The position numbers were made by a program, and so were the translations under genes. From the NCBI RefSeq assembly GCF_021462225.1, contig NC_061794.1, positions 21,131,284 through 21,195,283 of the forward strand: 64,000 bases of DNA. Reading direction: 5' to 3'. The stretch's first letter is position 1. Every line of letters begins with the position of its first letter. The stretch comes from Girardinichthys multiradiatus. Lineage: Eukaryota; Chordata; Actinopteri; Cyprinodontiformes; Goodeidae. The notes below the pieces were generated by a model. It saw only the letters and a program-made list of their open reading frames with translations. It had not been told where the DNA came from and did no database searches. Positions 22,590-33,690 of this stretch are shown here, in pieces.

Positions 22590-23955
22590 GAAGATTCAAG
22601 CTCTGTTTTTATTGTGGAGAGAAGGGACATTTAGCACTCAGGTGTCCATTAAAAGGACAGGCTCAGTAGAGGAAGCGAGGTCTCTGCTGAGCCGAAGTCA
22701 ACTAACTGCCTCCTCCTTCTTGTTTCCTGCTCGTTTTCAAACCTCTTCCATGTCTCTCCAGGGGGCCGTGTTTATTGATTCAGGAGCAGACACTGAATTA
22801 ATGGATGAAACTTTCACAAATAAGAACGGCATAAAACTTATTCCATCAGCTGACACACGAAACGTGCTAGCATTGGATGGTCACAGCATGAACAATTCAC
22901 ACCTCAGGACGGAGGAGATTACTTTAACAGTTGGAGGTAATCATCAAGAAAAAGTAACTTTTATGATCATTAATTCACCTGAACTTCCTGTAGTCCTAGG
23001 GGCCTCCTAGTTGCAGAAACACAACCCTCACATTGACTGGAAGAAAAAAGAAGTTCTGGGTTGGTCTGAGTCATGTTCCGCTGACTGTCTTTTGTCTGCT
23101 GCTACGGAGGTCAGTGTGGAGAATGAGGTTGAGGAAACCTATCTGGATTTATCTAAGGTACCGCAAGAATACCATGATTTAAAGGAAGTCTTTAATAAAA
23201 TCAAGGCCACAGCTCTGCCACCCCATAGACCTTATGATTGTGCTATTGATTTGCTTCCTGGCACATCACCCCCTAAAGGCAGAACCTATTCATTGTCTGG
23301 TCCAGAGCACAGGGCCATGAAGAATTATGTTGATGAGGCATTAAAGGCAGGGCACATTCAACCTTCTTCCTCTCCTGCAGGTGCTGGTTTCTTTTTTGTT
23401 GGGAAGAAGGATGGTTTGTTGAGACCATGCATTGATTATAGAGGCCTTAATGAGATAACAGTTAAAAATAGATATCCCTTACCACTCATGAACACAGCTT
23501 TTGATCAGATCCAGGGAGCCAAGATATTTTCTAAGCTGGATATAAGGAATGCATATCATCTGGTCCGAATCAGAGAAGGATATGAGTGGAAAACGGCTTT
23601 CAACACGCCTACGGGCCATTATGAATACAAGGTCATGCCATTTGGACTTACTAATGCTCCTGCAGTTTTTCAGTCATTGGTCAATGACGTTCTAAGAGAC
23701 ATGGTGGGTCAATTCGTATTTGTTTATGACATACGGATTTATTCTCAAGATCTGGAAACCCTCAGAAAACATGTCAGAGCTGTTCTACTGCATCTTCTCC
23801 AAAACCAGTTGTTCGTCAAGGCAGAAAAATGTGAGTTTCACATCACTACCACTTCCTTTTTAGGCTTCATCATTTTCCCACATCAAGTGCTTGTCGATCC
23901 CTCCAAAGTAAAGGCCGTTTTGGAATAGCCTCAGAAAGCAGGAAAAGTCTGAACA
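22590..23955 (+). pseudogene. Second Gypsy pol, truncated
   Basis: The protease reads AVFIDSGADTELMDETF and PELPVVLGAS, then TAG at 23008-23010. The reverse transcriptase follows with [40 protein letters not shown] and [14 protein letters not shown]. The active-site block reads [11 protein letters not shown], where part of the YLDD box is lost. Another TAG stands at 23926-23928, and homology ends soon after. Confidence 0.87.
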
Positions 23956-24214
23956 ATGGCCCATTTTGACTACGTTTGTTATTGCATTCACTTTGATCCA
24001 CTTAGCCTACCATCAGATGCACAACAGGTATTTAGGGTAGGTTTTTTTTGTCATGCCCTTTAAACCAGGAGTGTCAATCTCAATTACAGAAGTGGCCTTA
24101 AAACATGTACTACATCTACTTAAAATAACATAAAATCTGCCAGGGGTATGAATAATTAACTACCGTTATGTGACTATGATATGATCACCTATTGTTAATT
24201 TCTTGTTTCCGCAG
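23956..24214 (+). other. SLC1-like intron 2, 3' part
   Basis: AT-rich sequence ending in a clear acceptor with a pyrimidine tract (TTTCTTGTTTCCGCAG, ending 24214). Confidence 0.7.
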
Positions 24215-24307
24215 GACTTGCTGGTACCACTCTCAGTCTCTCCGTAACTATTGCTAGACGTGCAATAACATACATTGTCATTACAACGATTCTGTCCATG
24301 CTGATAG
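24215..24307 (+). pseudogene. SLC1-like coding exon 3
   Basis: Reads LAGTTLSLSVTIARRAITYI then VITTILSMLIG, corresponding to the TM2-TM3 loop (SLC1 consensus like GLASLD..) and TM3. The first two bases GA complete the codon begun at 20605. It ends in phase 1 at donor GTGAGA (24308). The exon itself is open. Confidence 0.8.
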
Positions 24308-27300
24308 GTGAGAGAAATGTTGTTTATCAAGTTGAGTTAATTCCGCTCTGTTGATCAATGGCTGTGGTGTGGGGGCTTTAGTAAAAACATCCACAGTCCT
24401 TCGCTTTCTCCAGTAGTTCACTACCCTGCTCCTCTCCACCAATAAATAGATTTTATTTTACTGATCATTTTAGCACTTCTACTGCCTGTTCGCTTCTGCA
24501 AGGTTCCTAGAAAATCTGCAAAAGTATAAAATTTTTTGATTTTAACATTTTCCAGGTCAGACTCAGTCAGTCTCAGCACAAAGAAGTCTTCTCGCAAGGG
24601 TAGGCGATGATAATGAAAACTGCTGTTTCAGCAGTTCACCAGACCTCTAAATATTTATATTAACTGAATGCACTAATTCGACATCACAGAAACAAAATAG
24701 GTTAAGAAGAAGTGTTCAGCACCCTGTTCTGTGCATAAGATACACACTGGGTGTGAAACGTGGAGATCACTGTGTGGCACACAGTGTAGCTCTGCAGAGG
24801 TGTTGAGGTTAGGTAAAGAGTCTAAAATAAGTAGGGATGGAGTTCAAGGTCAAGGTAAACTTGACTTTGATCTTCTGTTGCAGCAGCAGAGATGCTTCTG
24901 TTACAAAATAAAACAGTTATCCAAATGGTCTGGTTAAGAGGCATGCTAGCATTCAGAGTCTTTAGCTTTTATCATTACTTCTATTATGGCAGATGTAAAA
25001 AAAATAATAATAATTAAGAGCAACTAAAAATTGCAATATAAAATATGTGAGTCTGGATCAGTAGTTTTACATTATGTTTTAAAGTTTTATTTTTATTTTC
25101 AATTGGCATCTCCAGCAAATGAAGAGCATCTATAAGTCATGTCTTTAAAAAAGGGGAAAACAATCCAGCAAAGACCTGACTCAGGACGTAGGAGACGCAT
25201 CAACCTTTAGTTGATTGTGTTCTGTATTCAGCTAAGAGGTCTTTGGAGCTGTGATACTCTGTTCTGTTTTTAAAAACTGTGATTTTTGGTGTTTTAAAGC
25301 AGGTATTGATTACTGATGCCTCAATGATGTGTGGATCAGAGTTAAGCTTGATAAACAATCCAAAACAAATCCTTCCTCTGAAATTAGTCAGGTAATGGAC
25401 TGAAAACAAAGTAAAAAAACCAGCAAAAGTTTGAAGAGAAACTTCAGAAAACCTGAGAAAGTACTGATTAAGACACCTTTTAGAGAAATTCTGGTGTTTA
25501 GGGTGGAGCTTTGCTGTATCATGTGTTAGTGGTAGAGTTCTTACAAGGTTGTCTTCCTGTTTGTAGCTTGAGTAAACAGCTGCTTTTAAATAATTTGAAC
25601 TTTGATCAGCTCTAGTTCTTGATCTAAGATACTTAGACTGGGCAGAATAGTTGTTAGTTAAAGACAATTTAAAACAGCTTAAGTTCTGTTAAACCTTTAT
25701 TCTATATGTGCATGTTGATTTCTAAATCTTTTGTTTGTTTTCACAAATATATCATTTGTTTCTGATGGGTCCCCTGATGTAGCCCTGGCTTTTGTGCCCT
25801 GGCTCACCCCCAGAGAGCCCCGGCCCAATTTAACCCCTGAGTGCGGTGACCAAGTATTTGATGTTCAGACAAAATTTAATAATAAAGTTAACCTAAATAA
25901 AATAATGAAGTTTTCAAATGACGGTTTCTTTTATTAATTGGGACAAAAGCTGTCCAAACCCATCTAGCCCTATGTAAAAAAGTTATCTGCTTCCTAAATC
26001 AGGTCACAGTGTGGGTGTGCAGTTAAGCAACTGATAATTCAGTGGCTATTTGTTAACCTGCCTTTTCCCCTCCCCTACCTCAGGTTGGCTCAATCTTATC
26101 ACCTGAAACTTAGATCCCAACTAATCAAGCCAACTGTGTTTTCACGCAGTCCTGGACAAGATGATGATGAATTCAAGACAGCTCAGAACTACAGCTCAAA
26201 CCCTGTCCCCTACTGATTTAGAACGGGGAGCACAATTTACAAATCAAATTCTGATTCTGATTCTTTTAGTCCATCTGTTTAGTATTTCAGATACTCCACT
26301 ATAATTTGGACAATTTTATGAACCATTTCTAAACGGCTCTGCATGAAAGTCCCAGTAAATCAGCTTTTTTTAAATACTCAGGCTTGCCCATATGGCACCA
26401 ATAATCAGGCCATGTTCATGGTCACTCAAATCCACCTTCTACCCCATTCTAAAACTCTTTTTTTACTTCAGCAAGTTGACTTCACAACATCTACATGCCT
26501 GAATGCATTATTCTGCTGCCATGTGATTCGCAGAGTCACTACTGGTGTTAACAAGCAAGATGGAAGTTAGTGTTGTAGTTCTTGAGACCGGTCTTGGGCT
26601 CAAAACCAAATTCATGAGGTCTTGCTCTTGTCATGGTCTCATGACATCAACAACATATGCAAGTTTTTTACTGCCGCCTGCACTTCCATGTGCCAAGGAT
26701 GAGGAGACAAAAGAGCTACATCCTCTGTCTCCTACAGTCACCTCCTCTCCAACTGTCTGGAGCAAACACTAAGTCGTTTAACTTTTAGCTGGATGTCTTC
26801 TTAACTTGTAAAAAGCTTAACAGATGTTTTGGGCAAGCAGCTAAACTTCTGCTTCTACTTGTCAAAATTGGTAAAATATTAATGACTGGGTTTTTTGCCT
26901 CAATCGGCCAATGTGCATTTGTATGTAACTGAAAAAGTCGGTGCCCTCCTTCACACACAGCAAGTAGATTACCCATCTGTTGCGCCCTTTGAGCAGTAAT
27001 AACCCTTGTACATTAATTGTACATTATGTAACAATACTTTTTGCATATTTTCTGCACATTTTTGCAAAGCCTTGATGAATTTGTAAATAATAAATATAAT
27101 ACAAAAGTTCTTATTGTAACCTTTTTTGCAATGCTCTACGATAGGTTAGGCGTTAGATGCATCGTTGCAAACTCTTAGGCTGAAACCCTGTTACAGCTTA
27201 GGTTGCTATGAAGCTACCACAGTCAGAATTTCTTGAAGCATTTGCAGCAAAAGCTATAATATGATTACAACAAAAGTCTAGCATTTGTTTCCTCAGACTT

Positions 27301-27459
27301 GGACATCCTTCTCTTTGGACTCGCTCTTACCTCTCTCAAAATCTTGGTTCTGAATCTGTCTCGGATTAGGTGGTCTGACTATGAAACTAGTGTAACTTAA
27401 AAACTAATAGGAGTTAATTGTGGTTTATCTTCATGATTCATTCCTCTGTTTCTCTATAG
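24308..27459 (+). other. SLC1-like gene interior: central exons missing
   Basis: A functional SLC1 gene needs several exons here for TM4 to TM7, HP1 and the NMDG-type motif. I scanned the stretch and found none of these motifs and no ORF of that kind. 26300-26560 matches the right end of the DNA transposon also seen at 1140 and 34790. A TTCTGATTCTGATTC tail occurs near 26250. The rest is AT-rich and unrecognised. Confidence 0.65.
26300..26560 (-). mobile_element. DNA-transposon right-end fragment
   Basis: The string GTTGACTTCACAACATC followed by CATGCCTGAATGCATT and TGCTGCCATGTGATTCGC, plus the preceding GGCTTGCCCATATGGCACC, is the right part of the fish repeat whose other fragments lie at 1140-1975 and 34790-35560. 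Strand follows those copies. Confidence 0.6.
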
Positions 27460-27594
27460 TGTGACAGTGATAGTAGCTACTATGGGAGAGGCAGGAATCC
27501 CGGGTACAGGAATGATGACCACCCTCTTTATTTTGGCCATCAGTGGGATTCCAGTGAACCCTGCCTCTATTTTGCTCGCCATTGAATGGCTCCT
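27460..27594 (+). pseudogene. SLC1-like exon encoding HP2 and TM8
   Basis: Reads [19 protein letters not shown] then [20 protein letters not shown] and AIEWLL. This is the hairpin 2 / TM8 block of SLC1 transporters, where family members have (S/G)xGAxxIPxxGLVTM and then VDWLLDR. The acceptor is CTCTATAG and the donor GTAAGT (27595). Hairpin 2 forms the extracellular gate in the family. Confidence 0.88.
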
Positions 27595-27700
27595 GTAAGT
27601 TTTTACCAAAAAACCAAAATCTTTTTTAAAAAAAGTGAATTTAATTTTTTCCCTGATGTCAATGATTTTAGAAAGCTCTTTGCTTTGTATGTGTCATCAG

Positions 27701-27823
27701 AGATCGCCTCAGTGCAGTTGTGAATATCAGAAGTGACTGTTTTGGTGTGGTTATCGTGGCCCATCTATCAGAAGGAGAACTGAAAACAATGGAGGAACAG
27801 ATGCCTAAGACAGGAACTACCAC
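27701..27823 (+). pseudogene. SLC1-like exon after TM8
   Basis: Reads DRLSAVVNIRSDCFGVVIVA then HLSEGELKTMEEQMPKTGTT, aligned with the SLC1 DRxRTxVNVxGDxxGAxIVxHLSxxEL block. The Leu-Asp junction is rebuilt exactly across the intron (CT|A GAT). The acceptor is CATCAG and the donor GTGAGA. Confidence 0.88.
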
Positions 27824-28738
27824 GTGAGATTCTTCATCTTTACGTTTTTTTTGCTCCAATAAAAACTGCATAAGAAATGCTTAGATCATTTCATGGAATA
27901 TTAACGATTTCAGCGATCAAAACTCCAACTGAGATAAAATAGGTCCTATGTCATTGTTATGAAGCATGTGGTTCCAATCATAAAAAAATGGGGCATATTT
28001 TGTGAAGTCCTGTTATTGAGATGAAGGGCGTGAGATTTACAGTGTGATGCTGCATCCAGTCAAGTGGTGGGTAGGTTACAGGTTATAATTACAAGATACT
28101 CTGTTAAAGTACTGTTGAAAATACTTATAGATTTTAAATGAAGACATGCAACTAATTACATGTAGCATTTTTAACTATTTTCAACGTTCTTGGACCAGAC
28201 AATGGTGGGAGATGCTGTAAAGTCAAGCTCTAACTTGATGAGTAGGGTTGGGATTTAAGGCTCTTCGGAGGGAACCAGATCTTCTGGATCTGTCCCTTTT
28301 TAAAGGACCGTTCAAAGGACTGACCCGGATCTAATTCTTTATATTTCTTTTTTATATAAGCCACACTTCAATTTGGGAAATATTCATTGGGAGGACACAG
28401 ATTGCTTCATGAACAGGAATGAAATTTGACAATTTGTTTTTGACATAAGAAGAGTGCTTCTAGATGCTCCTGTTTGTTCTTTGGCTCAGGCTTTTAATGT
28501 TAAATAAATCAGCAGTTTTATGTCTCATACAGTTCTAAATCTTGTAATAAAAACTCTCTATATTTTATACATTTTAATGAAAATGTTCTGCCATTTGGTT
28601 CTATGTTCATCAGCGGCGGTCCTCTTTGAGTATAAGCTGAAGTTGTCTTCAAAAGTACTTCGGTTAAGTCTACAGAATAGAATTTAGATTAGTATGTATA
28701 CGGATTCACCAGTTTTATTTTTGATTTTTTTTGTTCAG

Positions 28739-28823
28739 AAGGGAGGATGCCACCAAGGGACGTTTCATAAGCAGAAGCCCTCTGATGTCCACAATGTCCC
28801 AAAGTGATTATTTACTGCCGTGA
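28739..28823 (+). pseudogene. SLC1-like terminal exon and stop
   Basis: After TTGTTCAG it reads REDATKGRFISRSPLMSTMS then QSDYLLP and TGA at 28821-28823. This is a short cytosolic tail. The phase matches the exon at 27701-27823. The 3' block of the gene therefore shows no damage in itself. Confidence 0.72.
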
Positions 28824-29461
28824 AAAAATGTTTTGGATTTCTGCTTTCTTCTTTTTGCACCATTTCGATATTTACAACCATTGTGTGTTTTTGCCTTTTA
28901 TTGCTGCTCTTATTTTAAATGAGCAAACTGACATGTATATCAATATTAGATTTGCTTGGGAAAAATACCTTTACTTTAATTTCTTGGTTGGATGATATAT
29001 AGATGTTTGCAACATAAAATGTTGGTTTGAAAGAAAATATTCTCATGAAAAGTGTATATTTCAGCCTGTTACTTTTGTTATTTCTTAAATTAGTGTATTT
29101 GTGACATCTCATATTTCTCATGTAACTTTAGAGCTACAATACTTTTGTAATATTTCATTGTGCTGTGATTATAAATGATGTTTGCTGCTACAGAAATGCT
29201 AAACGTTTACTCGAACAGAATTATTTTACATGTATTTATGTTGCAATAATTGTATAAAATGTATATGTTCAGAAGTAGGGGCGTAAAAAAGGATCTTTAA
29301 TTATCATTACTGTAATGACTGTAAGGTGTAAAAAGGATTATAGATATCCAGTTTATTGTAGAAAGGTTATGGTTTGAACTTTTTAAGTCTGTTCTAATTC
29401 AGTCATGGGTTGTTTTTATCAACTTAAATTAAGTTTTTCCCCCTTTATTAAATGAAATAAA
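28824..29461 (+). other. 3' UTR of the SLC1-like gene (inferred)
   Basis: AT-rich sequence without coding signal, ending at AATAAA (29456-29461). No earlier canonical hexamer was seen. Confidence 0.5.
29456..29461 (+). promoter_or_regulatory. Candidate poly(A) signal AATAAA
   Basis: First AATAAA after the stop at 28823, 633 bp downstream. Positional evidence only. Confidence 0.4.
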
Positions 29462-29779
29462 CAGATTTTTGCATTCATTCATGTTATCTTTGTCCAATTT
29501 TAAAATTAGTTTGATGATCTGAAGTGGACACCTTATGCTTGTATAATGCTAAACAATTTTCTCCAACAAAGTCTGCATCTCAGATTTGCAGAGGCACTGC
29601 ATTATGTCTTGGGGTGTTTCGTCATATTCTCCACTTTCATTGGTTTAATTGGTCACACTAGAGAATTTGTGAATCAAAGTTATTTATTACTCTTTTGCTG
29701 CTGTGACTGTTTTTAGTGTACATCTTCATATTTTTACAAGAATTGTGTTTTTATTCCAGTAAACCTCAGTGTCTGGGAT

Positions 29780-30480
29780 ATGCATGTGGTCCCATTTTCC
29801 TCAGCACTGCTATGCGGTGTTCGTGCACACAGATCACCTCCCAACGCTTTCTACAGCTGCTTCTTTAAAAGCAGCTTTCCAGCTCTGAGTGGCTGCTGAA
29901 CAACCGCTTCTTCTGGGTGAAAATGAGAACATATGACATGTCAAGGTCACTGGAGGAGGGTTTGCCTGTATAAGGCTTCAATTGCAGGGCCAAGCAAACG
30001 CTGCCAAGTCATAAAGCACTTTGTCATCACTGGCGATATAAACTCTCAACAATCAAATGGGATCAAGCCCCCCTTCCCTTCCCTCCCTGTGTGGCCTGTG
30101 TCTTGATGTTCCCTTGGCTTCGCTGCAGAGCTTCTTTTTGAACCCGAACGAAAGCTGTGCTCACCTTACTGATATGCAGGGGGGGTGATGTCCTGGAAGA
30201 ATTTATGAACGGTTAAACAATGAGCCATCAAGGGCTTGGGGAGCCAGGATGCACAATGCCCTTGTCCTATGCTGGTGCTCAGATTGGATTATCCTCGGGA
30301 AGGCCTGTCAGCCTGCTGAGAGTTTGCGGCTGCAGGCGATACAGGGGCAACAGGTGTGGTGCCTGTTGACGTTTGTTTAAATTATACTAATCACAGGGCC
30401 CGACTGTGGAAGCTCCTGAAGCATCCTGCTGGCAGGCAAGATGGTGCTGGGAAGGTGGAGGTAGAAGAAAACAACACGAG
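29780..30480. other. Unique GC-richer intergenic block, candidate conserved element
   Basis: About 700 bp of non-repetitive sequence, clearly higher in GC than its AT-rich surroundings and free of transposon hallmarks. It contains balanced motif-like strings (for example TTAAACAATGAGCC, AAAGCAGCTTTCCAGC). In the gene desert beside casz1 it is a plausible enhancer, but I have no alignment to show this. Confidence 0.3.
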
Positions 30481-31140
30481 GGTCCAGCTTTATGTTTTAA
30501 ACAGATTTTTGCATGCAAAACAGGTGTCTTAGAACCATTTGCTTATAACTTAAAAACATACAGTATGTTTTGAGAGATAAGGGTTTCAGTCAGACTCATT
30601 TTCCAGTTACTGATCTGTAGTTATTGTTTCAGTCTGATCTGAAAACAGTGGAAGGCACCTAAAATCAGTTCAGATATTTCTGTCTCATCTTCTACAAACC
30701 ATATTTTTTGATATTCTCTTGTGAGATATTGTGCAGCCAAGAAAAATATCTTGTTAGCAAAATATTGTTTTATGGTAGACCAACATCAAGTAGTGCATAA
30801 CTGTGCACTGCAATAAAAAAAAAGTTATTTTCAAACAATGCTGCAAAGAAAGATCTAAAAAGAGTGAGGTGTATTTATGTTCAGCTCCCTTAACTCTCAT
30901 ACCCCTAAACCAATCTGTGCATCAGTGCGTGAATGTGTGGGCGTATATGAGTGAGTGAATGAGGCTCATGGTGTAAAAACGCAGATACTGGTTGGTATGA
31001 CTCCATAAATTCAGCCTATTTACCATTTTAAAAGGAACCCTGGGGATTTTATACAAGAATTTAAATCTTCCACAAATTATACCAATAAATTGTTCCAAAA
31101 CATGTGTTTTTACATGGGCTTTGCTTATCCTAAAGTTTAA
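30481..31140. other. Intergenic, no feature recognised
   Basis: AT-rich, no coding or repeat signal that I can name. Confidence 0.5.
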
Positions 31141-31149
31141 AACGTGAAA

Positions 31150-31530
31150 TTTCAGTCAGTCATTTTCTACCGCTTATTCCATAGTGGGTCACGGGGAAGC
31201 TGGTGCCTATCTCCAGCAGTCTACAGGCGAGAGGCAGGATACACCCTGGACAGGTCGCCAGTCTATCGCAGGGCAACACACAAACAACCATGTACAAACT
31301 CATTCATACACCTAAGGGATATTTAGAGAGACCAATTAACCCTAACAGGCATGTCTTTGGACTGTGGGAAGAAGCTGCGTACCCGGTGAGAACCCACGCA
31401 TGCACGGGGGAAAACATGCAAACTCCATGCAGAAAGACCCCTGGCCGGAAATCAAACCCAGGACCTTCTTGCTGCAAGGCAACGGTTCTACCAACTGCGC
31501 CACCGTGCAGCCTTGCACACGTGAAATTCC
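31150..31530. repeat. Fish interspersed repeat
   Basis: Contains the well-known fish dispersed string TACCCTGGACAGGTCGCC in slightly varied form, with TCTACCGCTTATTCC at the left and CAACTGCGCCACCGTGC at the right. The open frames seen across it are not genes. Confidence 0.75.
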
Positions 31531-31757
31531 ACATGTGCTTACTTCTCACATTATTGCACAACATTTTTCCTTAAGGACTTTACTCTGTCACTGGAAATGA
31601 TTAAAAACACACTTCCACATCATGATGTTCAATAAACAAGAAAATGCTGAGTTTAAACTGGTAATAAGCTTTGCAATCTATATCCAATGCTTTGTTTTAA
31701 ACTTTTTGGATCTGTCCATCAATCCTAAAAATCATATTTATCTGTTGCATCTATAAT
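31531..31757. other. Intergenic, no feature recognised
   Basis: Short AT-rich spacer between two repeats. Confidence 0.4.
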
Positions 31758-33022
31758 GCAGTTAATAAGTATTTGCACCCTAAAAGTTTACATTTTGTTC
31801 TTTTTTTGTTAACCTGAAATGTTTCAGGTTATTAAACAAATTCTAACATCTACAATTCTAAAATAACCCACTGAGTACAAACAAACGCAGCACTGTTAAA
31901 TCATGTTTTAACTGTGATTGACCGCATTGTTTGGTTCCAAGTCACAGCCAGGCCTGTTAAATTTAGAAATCACCTCACCAGAACCTGCCTGACAGCGTGA
32001 AGTAGGCTACAAGATCTCAAAAAGCAACACAATGCAATAGTCTAAAGAAAATCAAAACAGATCAGAAACAAATTCATTGACATGCAACAGTCTGGAAAGG
32101 ATTAGAAAGTAATTTCTAAGCCTTTGAGAATCTAGTGAGAGCAATTATCCATAGATGGAGAAAACATCGAATAGTGAGGAAATTTCCCAGTAGTGGCTGG
32201 TCTACCAACATTACTCCAAAGTTCATCGAAGACTCATCCAGGAGATCACAGAAGAACCCAAAACAACATCTGAAGCACAGCTGTTCTCACTTGTCACAGT
32301 TAAGGTCGTTGTTCGTGATTCAACAATAAGAAAGAGACGAGGATAAACTGGCATCCATGAGAGAGTTCTGAGGTGAAAACCATTGCTGACCAAAAACAAC
32401 ACAAAAATCTGTCTCACATTTACCAAAAATGTCATGATAATATGCAGATGTTTGTGAAGTGACTGACGAGACAAAAGTCGGACTTTTCAGAAAATGTGTG
32501 TCCTGTTAATTCTGCCACAAAACTAACACACCATTTCAAAAGTGACTAAAACATGGTGGTAGTGGTCTCATGGTCTGGGGCTGTGTTGATGCTCCAGGAC
32601 CTGGAAAACTGAGAGAACCATGATGTTGGACCAGAAATATACTGAAGGAGAATGTCCAACCATCAGTTTATGACCTTAAGCTTGAGCTCATTTGGATCTG
32701 AAATGTATGGTTACTGAAACTAACTTACTCTGCTTGTCATGCTGTAGCAGGACCATAAACAGGTCAAAAAACCTTTAATGTCGTTGAATTAAAACTAATT
32801 TGTAAAGAGAAATGAGAGAAACGTTCTCCACAGTGATGTAAAAGGCTCACTGCCAGGTATTACAAACACCTGATAGCAGTTGTTGCTGCCAAGAGAGGCA
32901 CAGCTAGTTGTTATGTTATGTTTTGTGTTATCTTTGACATTGAAATTTGCTAATGATCTGAAACATTTAGGCAGGAAAAAAACAAGAAAGCTGTAAGTGG
33001 ACAACTACTTTTTCTCACTGTA
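31758..33022 (+). mobile_element. Tc1-like element, decayed, both ends present
   Basis: The left end CAGTTAATAAGTATTTG and the right end, read on the complement as CAGTGAGAAAAAGTAG, form weak inverted repeats. The interior keeps the order of Tc1 transposase codons on the + strand (near 32545-32600, a KHGG-like motif: ACATGGTGGTAGTGG). Stops are frequent. It is related to the copy at 59667-60537. Confidence 0.72.
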
Positions 33023-33075
33023 TGAAGAAATATTAAAGTTTTAAGGAAATAAATAGTAATTTTGTAATCTGATGT

Positions 33076-33690
33076 TTGGAGAATTCTTCTTCTCCCATGT
33101 TTCTCATGGGAGAAGAAGTGGAGGTGGTGGAGGAGTATAAATACCTCGGTGTTCACCTGGACAACAGACTAGAGTGGAGATGCAACTATGAAGCCATCTA
33201 CAAGAAGGGACAGAGCAGACTGTACTTCTTGAGGAAGCTTAGGTCCTTTGGTGTTTGCAGCAAGATGCTGCATATCTTCTATAAGTCTGTTGTGGAAAGT
33301 GTGATCTCTTCTACCATCATCTGCTGGGGAAGCAGCATCAGAGCCAGGGACTTAAAAAAGCTCAACAAGCTGATAAAGAAGGCTGGTTCTGTTCTGGGGA
33401 CTCCTCTAGAACCTCTGGAGATCATTGTGGAAAGACTGATTCTTCATAAAATGAAGAACATTATGGAGAACCCTGAGCATCCTCTTCATGAGACTGTCCT
33501 ACAACAACAGTGTCTTCAGTCAGAGGCTTCTTCAGATCTGCTGTAAGACGGAGCGCTACAGGAGATCCTTCCTGCCCACAGCCATCAGCATCTACAACGG
33601 CTCTTTGAAGAAACCTACATAATATGAGCTACAACAACATTTAATTTAAAGTATTTTTGAATTGAATTGAATTGAATTGAATTGACTCAG
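33076..33690 (+). mobile_element. L2-like LINE, 3' end of ORF2 and tail
   Basis: An open frame to 33546 reads EEVEVVEEYKYLGVHLDNRL, FLRKLRSFGVCSKMLHIFYK and STIICWGSSIRARDLKKLNK. This is the ORF2 C-terminus after the reverse transcriptase in L2-like elements. The 3' end after the stop carries five ATTGA-type pentamer repeats (33656-33685). The copy is 5'-truncated at about 33076. Confidence 0.85.

Larger units (their letters stand above)
21031..23955 (+). mobile_element. Second Ty3/Gypsy element, 3'-truncated and old
   Basis: A + strand element with a probable 5' LTR (21031 to about 21726), gag, zinc knuckle, protease and part of the reverse transcriptase. Homology stops near 23955, so RNase H, integrase and the 3' LTR are missing. 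It has several stops. It is of the same general Sushi-like kind as the element at 15334-20516 but clearly a different family. Confidence 0.88.
13837..28823 (+). pseudogene. SLC1-family transporter gene, gutted and interrupted
   Basis: SLC1 proteins are Na+-coupled glutamate/aspartate or neutral amino acid transporters with eight membrane segments and two hairpins. The fragments here read in order: TM1 start (NLFTFATVVSVFLG), TM1 end to TM2 (GLGLKQY...VYTRLPGQLLFWLLQFV), TM3 (IARRAITYIVITTILSMLIG), then HP2/TM8 ([18 protein letters not shown]...[10 protein letters not shown]), the post-TM8 block (DRLSAVVNIRSDCFGVVIVAHLS) and a short tail. Splice phases agree within each block. The central half (TM4 to TM7, HP1, the NMDG-type motif) is not found between 24308 and 27459. 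A Gypsy element also splits the second coding exon. I judge it a pseudogene. Which SLC1 paralogue it derives from is not resolved. Confidence 0.82.

Noticed and set aside
24556..24599. Possible extra SLC1-like exon (after TTTTCCAG, reading GQTQSVSAQRSLLA in the right phase)
   Set aside because: Phase fits, but the peptide does not resemble the SLC1 segment after TM3 and the donor is weak. Too short to support.
31203..31574. 123-codon open frame
   Set aside because: Falls entirely in a high-copy fish interspersed repeat.
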